A stretch of 64,000 nucleotides of DNA from Notamacropus eugenii (Eukaryota > Chordata > Mammalia > Diprotodontia > Macropodidae), in assembly GCF_028372415.1 (NCBI RefSeq), contig NC_092875.1, positions 351,436,225 through 351,500,224 of the forward strand. Reading direction: 5' to 3'. A program made the translations under genes and the position numbers. The notes beneath the pieces are model-generated. The model searched no databases, was not told the origin of the DNA, and saw only the letters and a program-made list of their open reading frames with translations. Positions within the stretch are counted from its first letter, which is position 1. Each line of letters starts with the position of its first letter. Shown one piece after another: positions 46,429-57,290 of this stretch.

Positions 46429-47130
46429 TCCAAGCATAATAGTTGCCTGGCTTAATTCATACTTTCTGCCTTCCTTTAACTGTGAACTTCTACTTTCCTT
46501 CAGTTTGAATTCATAATGATCTCAGAAGCTACACTGGAACATGTAGGCCTTGTTTCTTAGCAAGTTCTAAGAAGCAAGATTTAAACCATGATAATTAACA
46601 TATCAAAAAAATGATGATTCATGTGACAGTGGAATAAACACCTTCCTCTGCCTTTATTCTCTCAATAGTACTCTCTACCATTTCACATTATTTGAATCTT
46701 TCCAGCCTTATCCAAATTAGATGCCTTCACAGTATTACTCAATGGAGCTGTCTTTTGAGCCAGAAAGATTTGTGTTCAAATTTTGCTTCATCTTATAATG
46801 TTTTAGGTAAATCTCGAAAGCTGTAAAGTGAAAAGTGATGCTGATTTATAAGATTTTCACTTTTATGGATAACTTTATCTAGGGAACTGAGGAAATCAAG
46901 GAAATCACATGCCCATCCCTATCTGCATCTCACACTAAAACTCATTTTTCCATCAATAGCTCTCCTTGGTTTCAATTCCATTTAACCTCTTACCTCACCC
47001 AGAACATGCTGATTACCTGAAATCTCATCTCCATGCTTATTGATTTAATAACTCCCTTGGTTTCCCCTCCCCTCTGATGGGAGAACTGGAGTGTAGAGCA
47101 ATCCATTCTTCCTAAAACTTACCTTTACAA
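46429..47130. other. Mostly unassigned; SINE trace and possible L2 remnants
   Basis: A SINE trace lies near 46750-46790 (TTTGAGCCAGAAAGATTTGT). 46920-47045 has an L2-like texture. No gene. Confidence 0.35.
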
Positions 47131-47372
47131 GGCAGTTAGTTGGTTTGGTAGATAGAGAGCCAGCCTGTAGTCTGGAAGACCTGAGTTCAAATGCCGCCTC
47201 ATACATTTACTAGCTGTGTGATTCTGGGAAAGTCACTTAACCCTGTTTGCCTCAGTTTCTTCATCTGCAAGTTTCATCTGTAAAATGAGTTGGAGAAGGA
47301 AATGTGAAACCACTCCAGTGTGAAAAGGGGTCACAAAGACAAGACTGAGCAACCCCAAAAGCCTTCCTTTTT
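47131..47372 (+). mobile_element. Marsupial tRNA-derived SINE
   Basis: AAGGCAGTTAGTTGGTTTGG, CTGGAAGACCTGAGTTCAAA, TTCTGGGAAAGTCACTTAAC, TGAGTTGGAGAAGGAAATG and AAAGGGGTCACAAAGACAAG, with a small internal duplication of TTCATCTG. Confidence 0.92.
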
Positions 47373-47399
47373 TGAGGGCTCTGAACTTTCAGAGAAGTT

Positions 47400-48335
47400 C
47401 AAGTTCTACAATTTTACATTTCCTATCTGCAGCTTTTCTTGGTTTTGACTCCATTATACATCATACTGACTTTTGCCCCACCCACTGTAACCCCTTTTCA
47501 ACTTCCTTTGGTGTGTTGTTTTCCCATATTAGACGGTGAACTTTTTAAGGGCAAGAATTTTTCTGCCTCTTTTTGTATCCCTAGTTTAGCACATCTGTTA
47601 CATAGTAAGTGCTTAATAAATATTTATTGAATTGAATTATGAGTCATTAAAAATGACCTCCTAGTCATTCCCCAAAGTCCTCCCAAGGATTCACTCGTAC
47701 AGCTCCTGGTACCTGGAGTGCACCATGTGATCGCCTCTTCCTGTCAGAATTCTCTTTTTTCCAGGTTCTGTTCAGGTGACACCTCCCTTCGTGAAGCATT
47801 CCTACGCTGCCCTTTGTCAGTCCTCTGCTCTTTAACAAATCGTTTGTCTCTTTGTTTATTTATCTACATTTGCTTCTCTGTGTAGATGCATTCCCAGGGA
47901 GGGAACATCCCTTTAGGAAAGGGATTACTGTTTTGTTATATTGTGGCTGCTGCTGCTGCTGCTGCCAGCTGTTTCCTTTATTGCTAAATTCCCCAAACCT
48001 AACATCGTGCTTAAGTACATAGCAGTTAAGTACTAAATAGGTATTTTCACTGTTGCATTACTCCTCTTTATTCACTCTGTATTTCAGACAATTTGCTTAT
48101 TAGTTAGTGACTAGTTTCATCACATCCTCTCCTGCATTCTCACGGGTCATCCCCTTCCCAGAACACACCTTCCTCATCTTACTGTCAGAATGTTTCCATG
48201 AATGCTTCACGTCCCTCATGAATCCTTCCAAGGTTACCCCCCCAACTAAAAGAGGTCACTTCCTACTGAAATTTTCCTGTAGTACTTTTTCTGGACCTCT
48301 CCTTTTCTCCATTACAGGCAACATTATATTGTACT
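47400..48335 (+). mobile_element. L2 LINE 3' ends, two or three adjacent pieces
   Basis: 47400-47645 ends with TTAGACGGTGAACTTTTTAA, AAGTGCTTAATAAATATTTA. 47650-48060 has GAAGCATTCCTACGCTGCCC, CATTCCCAGGGAGGGAACAT. 48100-48335 has CCTTCCCAGAACACACCTTC. All read in the L2 3' direction. The 111-residue frame at 48107-48442 lies here and runs into a TATG repeat, so it is not a gene. Confidence 0.6.
47946..47966. repeat. (CTG)n trinucleotide repeat
   Basis: Seven CTG/GCT units inside the L2-like segment. Confidence 0.95.
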
Positions 48336-48343
48336 TGTTTGTA

Positions 48344-48430
48344 TACATATATATGTATATGTATGCATATGTGTATGTTTGTGTGTGTATATATGTATGT
48401 GTGTATATGTACATATGTATATTTATACAA
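48344..48430. repeat. (TATG)n microsatellite
   Basis: Alternating TATG/TGTA units. Produces Tyr-Met-Val frames on plus and Ile-His-Thr on minus. Confidence 0.93.
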
Positions 48431-48819
48431 GTTCAAAAATAAACTTACACACATCTATGTGCGTGTTTTTCCATCCACTCAATAACTCAAGAATCACGTG
48501 TTAAGACTTTACTCCATGTAAGACACTGCATTACAGGTAAAGTAACAAAACTGAAAATATTTCATACCCACAAGCAGCTTGCCAGGCTTTCTTGTGGTTA
48601 GAAGGATACCTGCTGCTAGGAAATAAATTCTTTTTTGGTCTGATCAATGTGGAAAGGTTCTGAATAAAAGTCCAGTGAATGAATGTGCATTTGTTATCCA
48701 ACGGCCAACTTAGTTTGGTGCAGTTAAACCCCATCAGTAGCATCTATTACATTCTAGAAAGGTTCTGATTTTGGTAAATGGTAAAATGTTTATGCTTTGG
48801 GGTGTCTGTTTGGCATTTC

Positions 48820-49010
48820 TCTACTCCAATCCCAACTCCAATTGCACTGTAAACTCTTTTTGATGAAAGGCAATACCTGTTCATCTTTGTATACTCATCA
48901 CCTACTCCTTTGCCTTACAATTAAGTAATTAATTACTTTACAATTAATAAATATTTGTTGAATGATTGTTAGTAAATACTTAATAAATGCTTTTGTTATT
49001 CATTCATTTC
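48820..49010 (+). mobile_element. L2 3' end
   Basis: CACTGTAAACTCTTTTTGAT, CCTGTTCATCTTTGTATACT, AATAAATATTTGTTGAATGA and CTTAATAAATGCTTTTG. Confidence 0.65.
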
Positions 49011-49289
49011 TTCTCTCTTCTGACCTTTGACTACTTTCAGTTTACTCCAGGCCTAGCCCTATTCAATACAATTCTGTCTATGACAGTTGTCTGTTTTGAT
49101 GACATATTTTATTTGATACAAAAAGCAAATCATTGTCTAGGGATATTGTGACCTTTATTACTAGTTTCTTCTGGAATAAATTCAGCTTTATGGTCATTCT
49201 TTAAATGACATACAAGATGCTTTATTCAGACAGTATTAAACCTACATATATATTTTATTCTAGATTTATTTCTGTAGTGTTTTGATTAT

Positions 49290-49780
49290 TTCTTAAATTC
49301 TATTGCCTTTATGGAAAAAACAAATTCAAAATCCTTAACCTAGAATTTTAAGTTTTTGATCATCTGGCTCCCATCTAATCCTTCCACTGTTATTTGATAT
49401 TACTGTCATTCACTTACTTTGTAATCTGATCACATTGGCATTTTAGATGTACCCCGAACATGACATCTCATCCTTTGCCTCCATGCCCTTGTACAGGGAG
49501 TCCCCCACATTTGGAATATGTTCCCTCTTTAACTACTCCTTTCATAACCTCTAGCTTCCTTCAGAGTACAAATCAGGTGCCCTCTACTTACTGAAATCAC
49601 TTCACATTACTTTCTATATACTATACACTTTATGTTTACTATCAAGGTGAATATTGTTGTCAGCAATTAGAATGGAAGCTCTTTTAGGGAAGGAGATATT
49701 TCATCTTTGTCATTCTGTTCCCAGTTCCTATTATGTGCACAATGCCTTGAACATGATAGTCACTTAGTAATTGTTAGTTG
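49290..49780 (+). mobile_element. L2 LINE 3' end
   Basis: AAATCCTTAACCTAGAATTT, CATGCCCTTGTACAGGGAGT, TTTGGAATATGTTCCCTC, TAGAATGGAAGCTCTTTTAG, GAGATATTTCATCTTTGTCA and GTCACTTAGTAATTGTTAGT follow the L2 order. Confidence 0.8.
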
Positions 49781-50257
49781 AATTGGTAAGGGTTGCTTTG
49801 TTAAACCTGATTTCTGGCACATGGTCTTTAACTATTGATGGGAGGCTAGATGTAAAGCCAGTGGTATAGTATAGTCAATAGTCTTCCATGATGATCTAGA
49901 AGATTTAGTGGGGCTCAGTGAAATTAGAGGGAAGATGAGCCATGATGGCATACTATAGTATATAAAATAGTAGAAGTGGTAAGGTGTCACAAAGGGCCAG
50001 AAGCAGGGGGTCATTTATCAGATTAGAAAATACAGATGCAAAAGAAAGTGTCAAAGCTAAAAGACATATCTGCATGCCAGAAGAATATGGTCAGAAGTAT
50101 TGAGTCAGTACAATTAAAAAAAAGAAAGTAGAATTAATTATCTAAGGCTAAATAATTACTGCTTGATTGCAATTTGTGAAACAGGGATACAATTGCATAT
50201 CATGAGTTTATAAGCAACAATGACTGTGACCCAAATAAGTTTAGGAATATCTTTAGT

Positions 50258-50488
50258 TTGGGCATGTAGGTAGTGCAGGATCTGAAGTGAGGAAGACCTG
50301 GGTTCAAATAGGGCTTCAGACACTAGCCAAGTGACCTTGGGCAAGTCATTTCATCCTATTTGCTTCTGTTTCTCAACTGTAAAATAAGCTAGGGAAGGAA
50401 ATGGCAAACCACTCTAATATCTTTGCCAAGAAAGCCTCAAAATGGGAGCTTGAAGTCAATCATACTGAAAGGACTAAACATATCTTTA
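50258..50488 (+). mobile_element. Marsupial tRNA-derived SINE
   Basis: GGGCATGTAGGTAGTGCAGG, GAAGACCTGGGTTCAAATAG, AAGTGACCTTGGGCAAGTCA, GGAAATGGCAAACCACTCTA and ATCTTTGCCAAGAAAGCCTC. Confidence 0.92.
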
Positions 50489-51803
50489 TGTACTGAGGCA
50501 GTGATGAGTAGGCAAGACAAAGATAATAATATTGAAAGTCGTGCTGATTTGGTGACCCATTGTTTCTAGATGTGCTTGTCCATCAGGGTTGGGCCAGCGG
50601 GAGGAAGTTTGTAGCTTTATCTGCCGCTTTATATTATCTACTTCTCATCATATAGCAAGTTACCCTTTACCTGTTTTTACTTGACCCATTGTCACCTACT
50701 TGCTACCTTGGGGAAGGAAATGAGATGGAATGGCCCATCCCCTTTAAGTGATGTGGACCTATCCAACCTATCATAATGACCTATCTGTCATTATGAAAGT
50801 TATCAATAAAAGCTAGCTCCATTGTGAAGCCATTGCTGATTTCCAATGATCAACCCAATCAATGAGTTGCTAGATTGACTTACTTTAATTAACTCCTTTT
50901 AATTCTCTTTGTCCTGAGATTTGTTTCTTTAATCAGGGAGAAAGCTTTAACAAAGAATTTCCTTTTAACAACAATATACAAAATGGATACAATAATGCAA
51001 ATAAAACAGTCATTGAATGGATGGTTGCCACTCTCATTAATTACAATGACCAGTCAGCCCCTGAAATTAGATCACGAAATTCAATTTTCTCCTTTAAGCA
51101 GAAAGGTAGGGATACTGAGTGCAGAATGTTTCATGCTATCAAAGGTGGTCACTGTGCTTTTTCTTTGTTTTGTCTTATACTTGGTTTTTTGTTTCTTGCT
51201 TAACTGCTTTTTCAACATATTTCAAGGACTAATTCAAGGGAGTGTAGGAAGGAATATATAGAAATGACTGTGATATAAATCAAAATGCATAAATAAAGCT
51301 TTGTTTTTTCCCTAAGAAAAGAGTTTGGAAAGGATAGATCAGACTGAAGTCATTGAAAACCATCACCTCAAAATGAAATTGGACAGTCAGACCAGAAACA
51401 GATGAATACCAATATTGGAGTAATTTCTGAATCTTTATGGTATCAGGCCTTAAACCTGTTAAAATTAAAACAAAAATCAACACCATATTAAAAGAAAAAA
51501 ACAAAGATGAGTAAAGATATGGTCTACCAAATATGCTCCAATCTGATAAATGGAATAAGGGAAAAATATTGGCATAGCAAATAATCATTTCCTATGGAAA
51601 TTTACCCAGTGAAAGTCAGTCATCAGAATGAGGAGGACAAACAAATGTAGAAACTTTGGCCTGTCAAATACTTTACCTCTTTTCCAAGTGAAATGCAGCA
51701 GAAGCCAAAGATGACACTGGTTTGGAACATAAACCGTTCTACAAAACTTTATGGAATAGTTCAGTCAAGCAGAGACAGAGACACTTCTGGAAGAACCATT
51801 GAG
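50489..51803. other. Unassigned; possible LTR-like segment near 50570-50950
   Basis: An AATAAA near 50806 after a GC-richer block (GGGTTGGGCCAGCGGGAGG) and a following TTGTGAAGCC are LTR-like but unproven. Frames at 50983-51261 and 51280-51588 have no recognised domain. Confidence 0.3.
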
Positions 51804-52427
51804 ATGGCTTCTAAGGAGAACCCCAAGTGTAAAATTGTGTTAGTTGAAGATGGAGGTACTGGGAAAACCACATTTGTAAAACACCACTTGACCGGTGAAT
51901 TTGAGAAGTATGTAGCCACCCTGGGTGTTGAGGTCCATCCTCTCGTGTTCCCTCCTAACAAAAGTCCTATTAAATTCAAAGTATGAGATACAGCTGGCCA
52001 AGAAAAATTTGGTGGTCTGAGAGATGGTTATTATATCTAAGTTCAGTGTGCCATTATAATGTTTGATATAACATCAAGAGTTACTTACAAGAATGTACCT
52101 AACTGGCATTGATATCTGGTACAAGTATATAAAAATGTCCCTGTAGTGTTGTGTGGCAATAAAGTGGATATTTAGGACAGAAAAGTCAAGGCAAAATCAA
52201 TTGTCTTCCACGGGAAGAAGAATCTCCGGTATTGTGACATCTCAGCCAAAAATAACTACAACTTTGAGAAGCCTTTCTTTTGGCTTGTTAGAAAAGTTAT
52301 TGGAGATCCTAATTTGGACGTTGTCACACCTCCAGAGGTTGTCATGAGACCAGCACTGGCAGCACAGTATGAGCAGGACTTACAGATTGCTTAGACAATT
52401 GCACTCCCTGATGAAGATGGTGACTAA
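51804..52427 (+). pseudogene. RAN: RAN GTPase processed pseudogene (coding part)
   Basis: An intronless copy of the nuclear-transport GTPase Ran. ATG at 51804; the final DEDGD then TAA at 52425-52427. The whole coding sequence stays in one frame, about 207 codons against 216 in the parent family. Recognisable boxes: DGGTGKTTF (P-loop, with the first Gly changed to Glu), [40 protein letters not shown] and ISAK. Five in-frame stops lie at 51984 (replacing Trp of WDTAGQE), 52038, 52110, 52173 and 52392. Small in-frame losses include one of the KK pair after GEFE and a few residues before PPEVV. Dead by decay. Its 3' UTR is split by a HAL1-like insertion. Confidence 0.95.
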
Positions 52428-52726
52428 GGAATAAAGCTGGAATCCAGTGTGAGAGGACTAGTTTTATACTCAACTGTCCTGTGATGTCAGTGGTGTAGAA
52501 TGTTTGCAAATTTATTATATAGCTGAGCAGAACAGAAAACCAAAGGAAATGAATGGGCTTCAGAGGGAATGTGGCAATTTAAGAACTATATAATTCATAT
52601 TTTAGACCTGCTTATTTAGCTGTTTTAGACAGGAGTTATGTCCCCTTGAGTTTCAAATATAAGACTGCTGCAGTCCCATCACAATATTCAGGTAAGAATC
52701 TTGTTTGTTACTGTCATTCCCATTCC
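52428..52726 (+). pseudogene. RAN pseudogene 3' UTR, proximal part
   Basis: Follows the TAA directly and runs to GTCATTCCCATTCC just before the poly(T) of the inserted element. The remaining distal UTR appears beyond the insertion at 55469-55510. The match to the RAN 3' UTR is from memory. Confidence 0.75.
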
Positions 52727-53550
52727 TTTTTTTTTTTTATTTAACTTTTAACATTCATTTTAACAAAACTTTGGGTTCCAAATTTTCTCCCCTTTTGTCC
52801 CCTCCCCCCACCCCAAAACACCGAGCATTCTAATTGCCCCTATCACCAATCTGCTCTCTCTTCTATCATCCCTCTCTGCCCTTGTCTCCATCTTCTCTTT
52901 TGTCCTGTAAGGTCAGATAACGTTCTATACCCCTTTACCTATATTTCTTATTTCCTAGTGGCAAGAACAGTACTAGACAGTTGATCCTAACACTTTGAGT
53001 TCCAACTCTTTATCTCCCCCCCTCCCCCTCCCCTTCTCTTTGGAAGACAAGCAATTCAATATAGGCCAAATCTGTGTAGTTTTGCAAATGACTTCCATAA
53101 TAGTTGTGTTGTATAAGACTAACTATATTTTCCTCCATCCTATCCTGTCCCCCATTACTTCTATTCTCTTTTGGTCCTATCCCTCCCCATGAGTGTTGAC
53201 CTCAAATTGCTCCCTCCTCCCCATGCCCTCCCTTCCATCATCCCCCCCACCCTGCTTATTCCCTTATCTCCCACTTTCCTGTATTGTAAGATAGATTTTC
53301 ATACCAAAATGAGTATGCATTTTATTCCTTCCTTTAGTGGAATGGGATGAGAGTAATCTTCATGTTTTTCTCTCACCTCCCCTCTTTATCCCTCCACTAA
53401 TAAGTCTTTTGCTTGCCTCTTTTATGAGAGATAATTTGCCCTATTCCATTTCTCCCTTTCTCTTCCCAATATATTTCTCTTTCACTGCTTGATTTCATTT
53501 TTTTAAGATATGATCCCATCCTCTTCAGTTCACTCTGTGCACTCTGTCTC

Positions 53551-53583
53551 TATGTGTGTGTGCGTGTGCACGTGTGTGTATGT
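53551..53583. repeat. (TG)n tract in HAL1 3' region
   Basis: TATGTGTGTGTGCGTGTGCACGTGTGTGTATG, about sixteen alternating units. Confidence 0.9.
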
Positions 53584-53718
53584 AATCCCACCCAGTACCC
53601 AGATACTGAATAGTTTCAAGAGTTACAAATATTGTCTTTCCATGTAGGAATGTAAACAGTTCAACTGTAGTAAGTCCCTTATGACTTCTCTTTGCTGTTC
53701 ACCTTTTCATGCTTCTCT

Positions 53719-54807
53719 TCATTCTTGTGTTTGAAAGTCAAATTTTCTTTTCAGCTCTGGTCTTTTCATCAAGAATGCTGGAAAGTCCTCAATTTCATTG
53801 AAAGACCAATTTTTCCCCTGAAGTATTATACTCAGTTTTGCTGGGTAGGTAATTCTTGGTTTTAGTCCTAGTTCCTTTGACTTCTGGAATATCCTATTCC
53901 ATGCCCTTTGATGCCTTAATGCAGAAGCTGCTAGATCTTGTGTTATCCTGATTGTATTTCCACAATACTTGAATTGTTTCTTTCTAGCTGCTTGAAATAT
54001 TTTCTCCTTGACCTGGGAACTCTGGAATATGGCCACAATGTTCCTAGGAGTTTCTCTTTTTGGATCTCTTTCAGGCAGTGTTCTGTGGATTCCTTGAATA
54101 TTTATTTTGCCCTCTGGTTCTAGAATGTCAGGGCAGTTTTCCTTGATAATTTCATGAAAGATGATGTCTAGGCTCTTTTTTTGATCATGGCTTTCAGGTA
54201 GTCCCACAATTTTTAAATTGTCTCTGCTGGATCTATTTTCCAGGTCAGATGTTTTTCCAATGAGATATTTCACATTATCTTCCATTTTTTCATTCTTTTG
54301 GTTTTGTTTTGTGATTTCTTGGTTTCTCATAAAGTCATTAGCCTCCATCTGTTCCATTCTAATTTTGAAAGAACTATTTTCTTCAGTGAGCTTTAGAATC
54401 TCCTTTTCCATTTGGCCAATTCTGCTTTTGAAAGCATTCTTCTCCTCATTGGCTTTTTGAACCTCTTTTGCCAATTGAGTTAGCCTATTTTTCAAGGTGT
54501 TATTTTCTTCAGCATTTTTTTGGGTCTCTTTTAGCAGGGTGCTGACCTGCTGTTCATGCTTTGCTTGCATGTCTCTCATTGCTCTTCCCAGCTTTTCCTC
54601 CACCTCTTTAACTTGATTTTCAAAATCCTTTTTGAGCTCTTTCATGACCTGAGCCCATTGAATGGGTTGGGATTCAGAAGCCTTGACTTCTGTGTCTTTA
54701 CCTGATGGTAAGCATTGTTCTTCCTCATCAGAAAGGAAGGGAGGAAATGCCTGTTCACCAAGAAAGTAACCTTCTATAGTCTTATTTCTTTTCCCTTTTC
54801 TGGGCAT
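53719..54807 (-). CDS. L1/HAL1 ORF1 protein, intact, 362 residues
   Basis: An RNA-binding chaperone that coats retroelement RNA as a trimer in the cytoplasm, by analogy with L1 ORF1p. Residues 1-50 are a basic then acidic N-terminus (MPRKGKRNKT; FLSDEEEQ). About 55-185 is a long heptad-rich coiled coil (VEEKLGRAM, LKNRLTQLAKEV, FKSRIGQMEKEI). About 186-285 is the RRM-like core starting LENRSSRDNLKIVGLPE with GIHRTLPERDPKRETPRNIV. About 285-362 is the C-terminal domain (AARKKQFKYCGNTIRIT; RITYPAKLSIILQGK), ending DFQTQE then TGA. There is no internal stop or frameshift, unlike the two other ORF1 copies nearby, so the element is young. The first ATG follows a CpG-rich 5' UTR. Confidence 0.93.
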   Translation of the reverse strand: MPRKGKRNKTIEGYFLGEQAFPPFLSDEEEQCLPSGKDTEVKASESQPIQWAQVMKELKKDFENQVKEVEEKLGRAMRDMQAKHEQQVSTLLKETQKNAEENNTLKNRLTQLAKEVQKANEEKNAFKSRIGQMEKEILKLTEENSSFKIRMEQMEANDFMRNQEITKQNQKNEKMEDNVKYLIGKTSDLENRSSRDNLKIVGLPESHDQKKSLDIIFHEIIKENCPDILEPEGKINIQGIHRTLPERDPKRETPRNIVAIFQSSQVKEKIFQAARKKQFKYCGNTIRITQDLAASALRHQRAWNRIFQKSKELGLKPRITYPAKLSIILQGKNWSFNEIEDFPAFLMKRPELKRKFDFQTQE

Positions 54808-55468
54808 TTTCCCAGCCAGTGACTTGACTTCTGAATATTCTCTTCACACCCACTTCGCCTCCAGATCTGCCCAGCCAGTGCTTGGGGTCTGAGATTCAAA
54901 TGCTGCTTCCCAGCCTCAGGGCTTTGGGTGGGGGCAGGGCTGCTAGTCAGTGTGAGATTAAGTTCAGCTGCTGGGAGGGTGGGGGGCAGGGCCACCTCAT
55001 GGGCTCAGTTCTCTCAGGGGGTTTATGCAGAGACCTTCAACAGTGGATCCGGAGCCCCAGTCTGCTCCCGCCTTCGCTGTTGCCTCCCAAGGGGGCCTGA
55101 GTTATGGGGGCACCCCATTCGCCTCTCGACCTGCCAAAAAGACCCTCTCACCGATCCCCATCACCTGTGGGTGGAGGGATCCACGCAGCTGCTGGAGATT
55201 CCATCCCTGAAGCCTGCTCAGATCTGCTCCTCTCGGTGCCGTGGCTACGGAGGGGCTGGGCTCAACTCCATGTCCCCAGTGTGATGGCCCTTTTGTGAGG
55301 GGTTTGCAGGGCTCTCTGGAACAGAAATCTCCTCTGCTCCACCATTCTGTGGCTTCTGATGCTCCAGAATTCGCTGGGGGTTCTTTTTTACATATATTCT
55401 ATGGGTTGTGGGTTCAGAGCTATGTGTATGTGTGTCTTTCTACTCCGCCATCTTGGCTCTGCCCCTCC
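54808..55468 (-). promoter_or_regulatory. HAL1/L1 5' UTR with internal-promoter-type start
   Basis: GC-rich relative to the window. The 5' edge reads (minus strand) GCAGAGCCAAGATGGCGGAG. CCAAGATGGCGG at 55456-55445 is the YY1-type site that positions transcription of L1 internal promoters. Plus-strand frames across it (54882-55480) are by-products of high GC. Confidence 0.75.
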
Positions 55469-55512
55469 TTTTTTATTTAGATCATAATAAAGTTCTATTT
55501 CAAATATCTAAA
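55469..55512 (+). pseudogene. RAN pseudogene distal 3' UTR with poly(A) signal
   Basis: After the HAL1 5' end, TTTTTATTTAGATCATAATA continues the interrupted UTR. AATAAA lies at 55486-55491, followed about 20 bases later by a decayed A tract (CTAAAAAAAGAAA), as expected for the 3' end of a processed retrocopy. Confidence 0.6.
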
Positions 55513-56598
55513 AAAAGAAACATTATGGAAAAGGATGGAAAAAAATTATGGAGCATATCACCTTGGAAAACAGTGAAAAGAAGAGGAAAAAAGCTTACAA
55601 GACTTTGTCTTAGAACATGATGAAATCTGATCAACCTAAGAATAATTGCAAGGGGCAAAAAAAATGAATGATAAGAGATCTATCATAATTTTGATAACAT
55701 GTTTTTCATCAGTGAAAGTAGGGCCACCATTTTTGAACTCAAGTATCTTAGTAACCAATGTTCTAGATAAGGAAATAGAAATGACTCTGAAGAATATAAA
55801 GATAGGAAAAAACAACTAGACCAAATAACTTCTAAGTACATCGAAGGAATTCATGTCAGGATTGACAGAATTTTGATTACACTGGGGAATTGATGATGAA
55901 CTCAGGAAAAGTGGGGAAAAACAGGAAATGATTGCTTAAAAATTATGTATAATAGTAATACTATCAAAGGGCAAATAATTTCAATAAATACTAACCTGTA
56001 CTTCCACTTTCTCACTTCTATAACACTTTTATGAAAATAACTACTACATTGCAAGAAGAATGTTGATGATAAAAAGATGGTATCAATTGGGATCAATGAA
56101 AGGACTGAACAATTTTGCAGATGCAATCCAGTCCTCTTTCTTCTACTTATTTATTTCTAATCCACAATCATTGTCTACTTGTCAGGTTTTTCAAAAGTAT
56201 ATTATGGGTGTTCCAACTCAGCAGACATCTATTTTAACTGCATGTTAGTCTTTGGCAAGAGGCATTTTAAATATATTTATTTTATCCAATATTAATTATG
56301 TCATATTGAACTGATGCAATTTAGCCTTAGACATCACACTCCTCATCTTCCTCAGCTTCTCTTCCTTCCTGATTAAAGGGCTGGAACGTGAAGCATATAA
56401 CCCCTCCCAAAGCTTTCTTTTAAAGAGGACATAAATTGGACTTTCCAATTCACTTGGTTTTAGCTCCATAGACAGAATAAGGTGCACCTGCACTAAGTGC
56501 TCAGGTACTTCTTGGTATTCCTCCAGTTTTTCCAGGTTTCTTTTGTGTACTGTCTTCCTTCATTGGACTGCAATACTTAGCACTCAGGACATAAGAGG
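55513..56598. other. No recognised feature
   Basis: AT-rich. The short frames at 55902-56493 have no known domain. Confidence 0.45.
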
Positions 56599-56643
<45 letters not shown>

Positions 56644-56662
56644 GTATGTATGTATGTATGCT
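56599..56662. repeat. (CA)n then (TATG)n compound microsatellite
   Basis: About eighteen CA units followed by TATATATG and TATG units. Confidence 0.96.
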
Positions 56663-56728
56663 ATTCTGAGACTTTATGCCTCAGCATCATATAATACATG
56701 AACAAGAATATTTGTAGTACTTCATTAC

Positions 56729-56759
<31 letters not shown>

Positions 56760-56781
56760 TGTATGTATGTATGTATGTATT
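56729..56781. repeat. (ATGT)n microsatellite
   Basis: About thirteen perfect ATGT units. Responsible for the Met-Tyr-Val-Cys repeat frames here. Confidence 0.97.
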
Positions 56782-57039
56782 GAAGCTCTCTTCCATTTTG
56801 ACTTTGCACGGAAAATTACTTGGGACAATGGTGACCATGTCTCTCTCTTTTATGTCTCACTTGATATTGTTAATCAAGGCATTGCTGACAAATGTTATCT
56901 CTATAATTGTATATATTCAAGAATCTTTGGGATAAAGAGCGTGGGACATACTTGTTGCAAGATAGCCCTTAAGATTATATTTTGCTCTATCAATCTGATC
57001 AACATGGATTTGTTTAGCTTTAGCACCTACTAAAGTTGA

Positions 57040-57290
57040 AAATCTAAGTGGCTCCTTGGATAGAGTGCTGGACCTAGAGTCAGAAAGACTCATCCTGAGT
57101 TCCCATTTGTGAAGTTCATATCTTTCTAGCTGTGTGACCATAGGCAACTGACTTGAACCCTCTTTGTCTCCATTTCTGCCAAGTATAATGGAGGCTAGAA
57201 AGGAAATGCAAAACTAATTCAGCATCTTTGCCAAGAAAATCCCCAGTGGGGTCACAAAGAGTCTGACAAAAGTGAAAAACAAATGAATAC
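57040..57290 (+). mobile_element. Marsupial tRNA-derived SINE
   Basis: AGTGGCTCCTTGGATAGAGT, TGCTGGACCTAGAGTCAGAA, TAGCTGTGTGACCATAGGCA, CTTTGCCAAGAAAATCCCCA and GGGGTCACAAAGAGTCTGAC. Confidence 0.92.

Larger units (their letters stand above)
52727..55468 (-). mobile_element. HAL1-like (ORF1-only L1) element, near full length
   Basis: Minus-strand element of about 2.74 kb: 5' UTR (55468-54808), open ORF1 (54807-53719), a 3' region of about 980 bases rich in pyrimidines on plus, and a poly(T) at 52727-52738 that is its poly(A) tail. ORF2 is absent, with no RT or endonuclease trace between ORF1 and the tail. This is the half-L1 layout described for mammals including opossum. It would have to be mobilised in trans by an L1 ORF2 protein. 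A TCCTTTTTT word occurs at both edges (52724-52732 and 55467-55475), a candidate short target-site duplication at a TTTT/A endonuclease site. Inserted into the RAN pseudogene. Confidence 0.85.

Noticed and set aside
48107..48442. 111-residue plus frame
   Set aside because: Built from L2 3' sequence and a TATG repeat.
51693..51986. Functional Ran-like small GTPase
   Set aside because: The frame ends at a stop replacing the switch II Trp; five stops in total, P-loop Gly mutated, and no introns: a processed pseudogene.
54882..55620. Several overlapping plus-strand frames
   Set aside because: GC-rich 5' UTR of the minus-strand HAL1 element; frames overlap each other and have no domain.
56698..57033. 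Met-Tyr-Val-Cys repeat protein
   Set aside because: Translation of an ATGT microsatellite.
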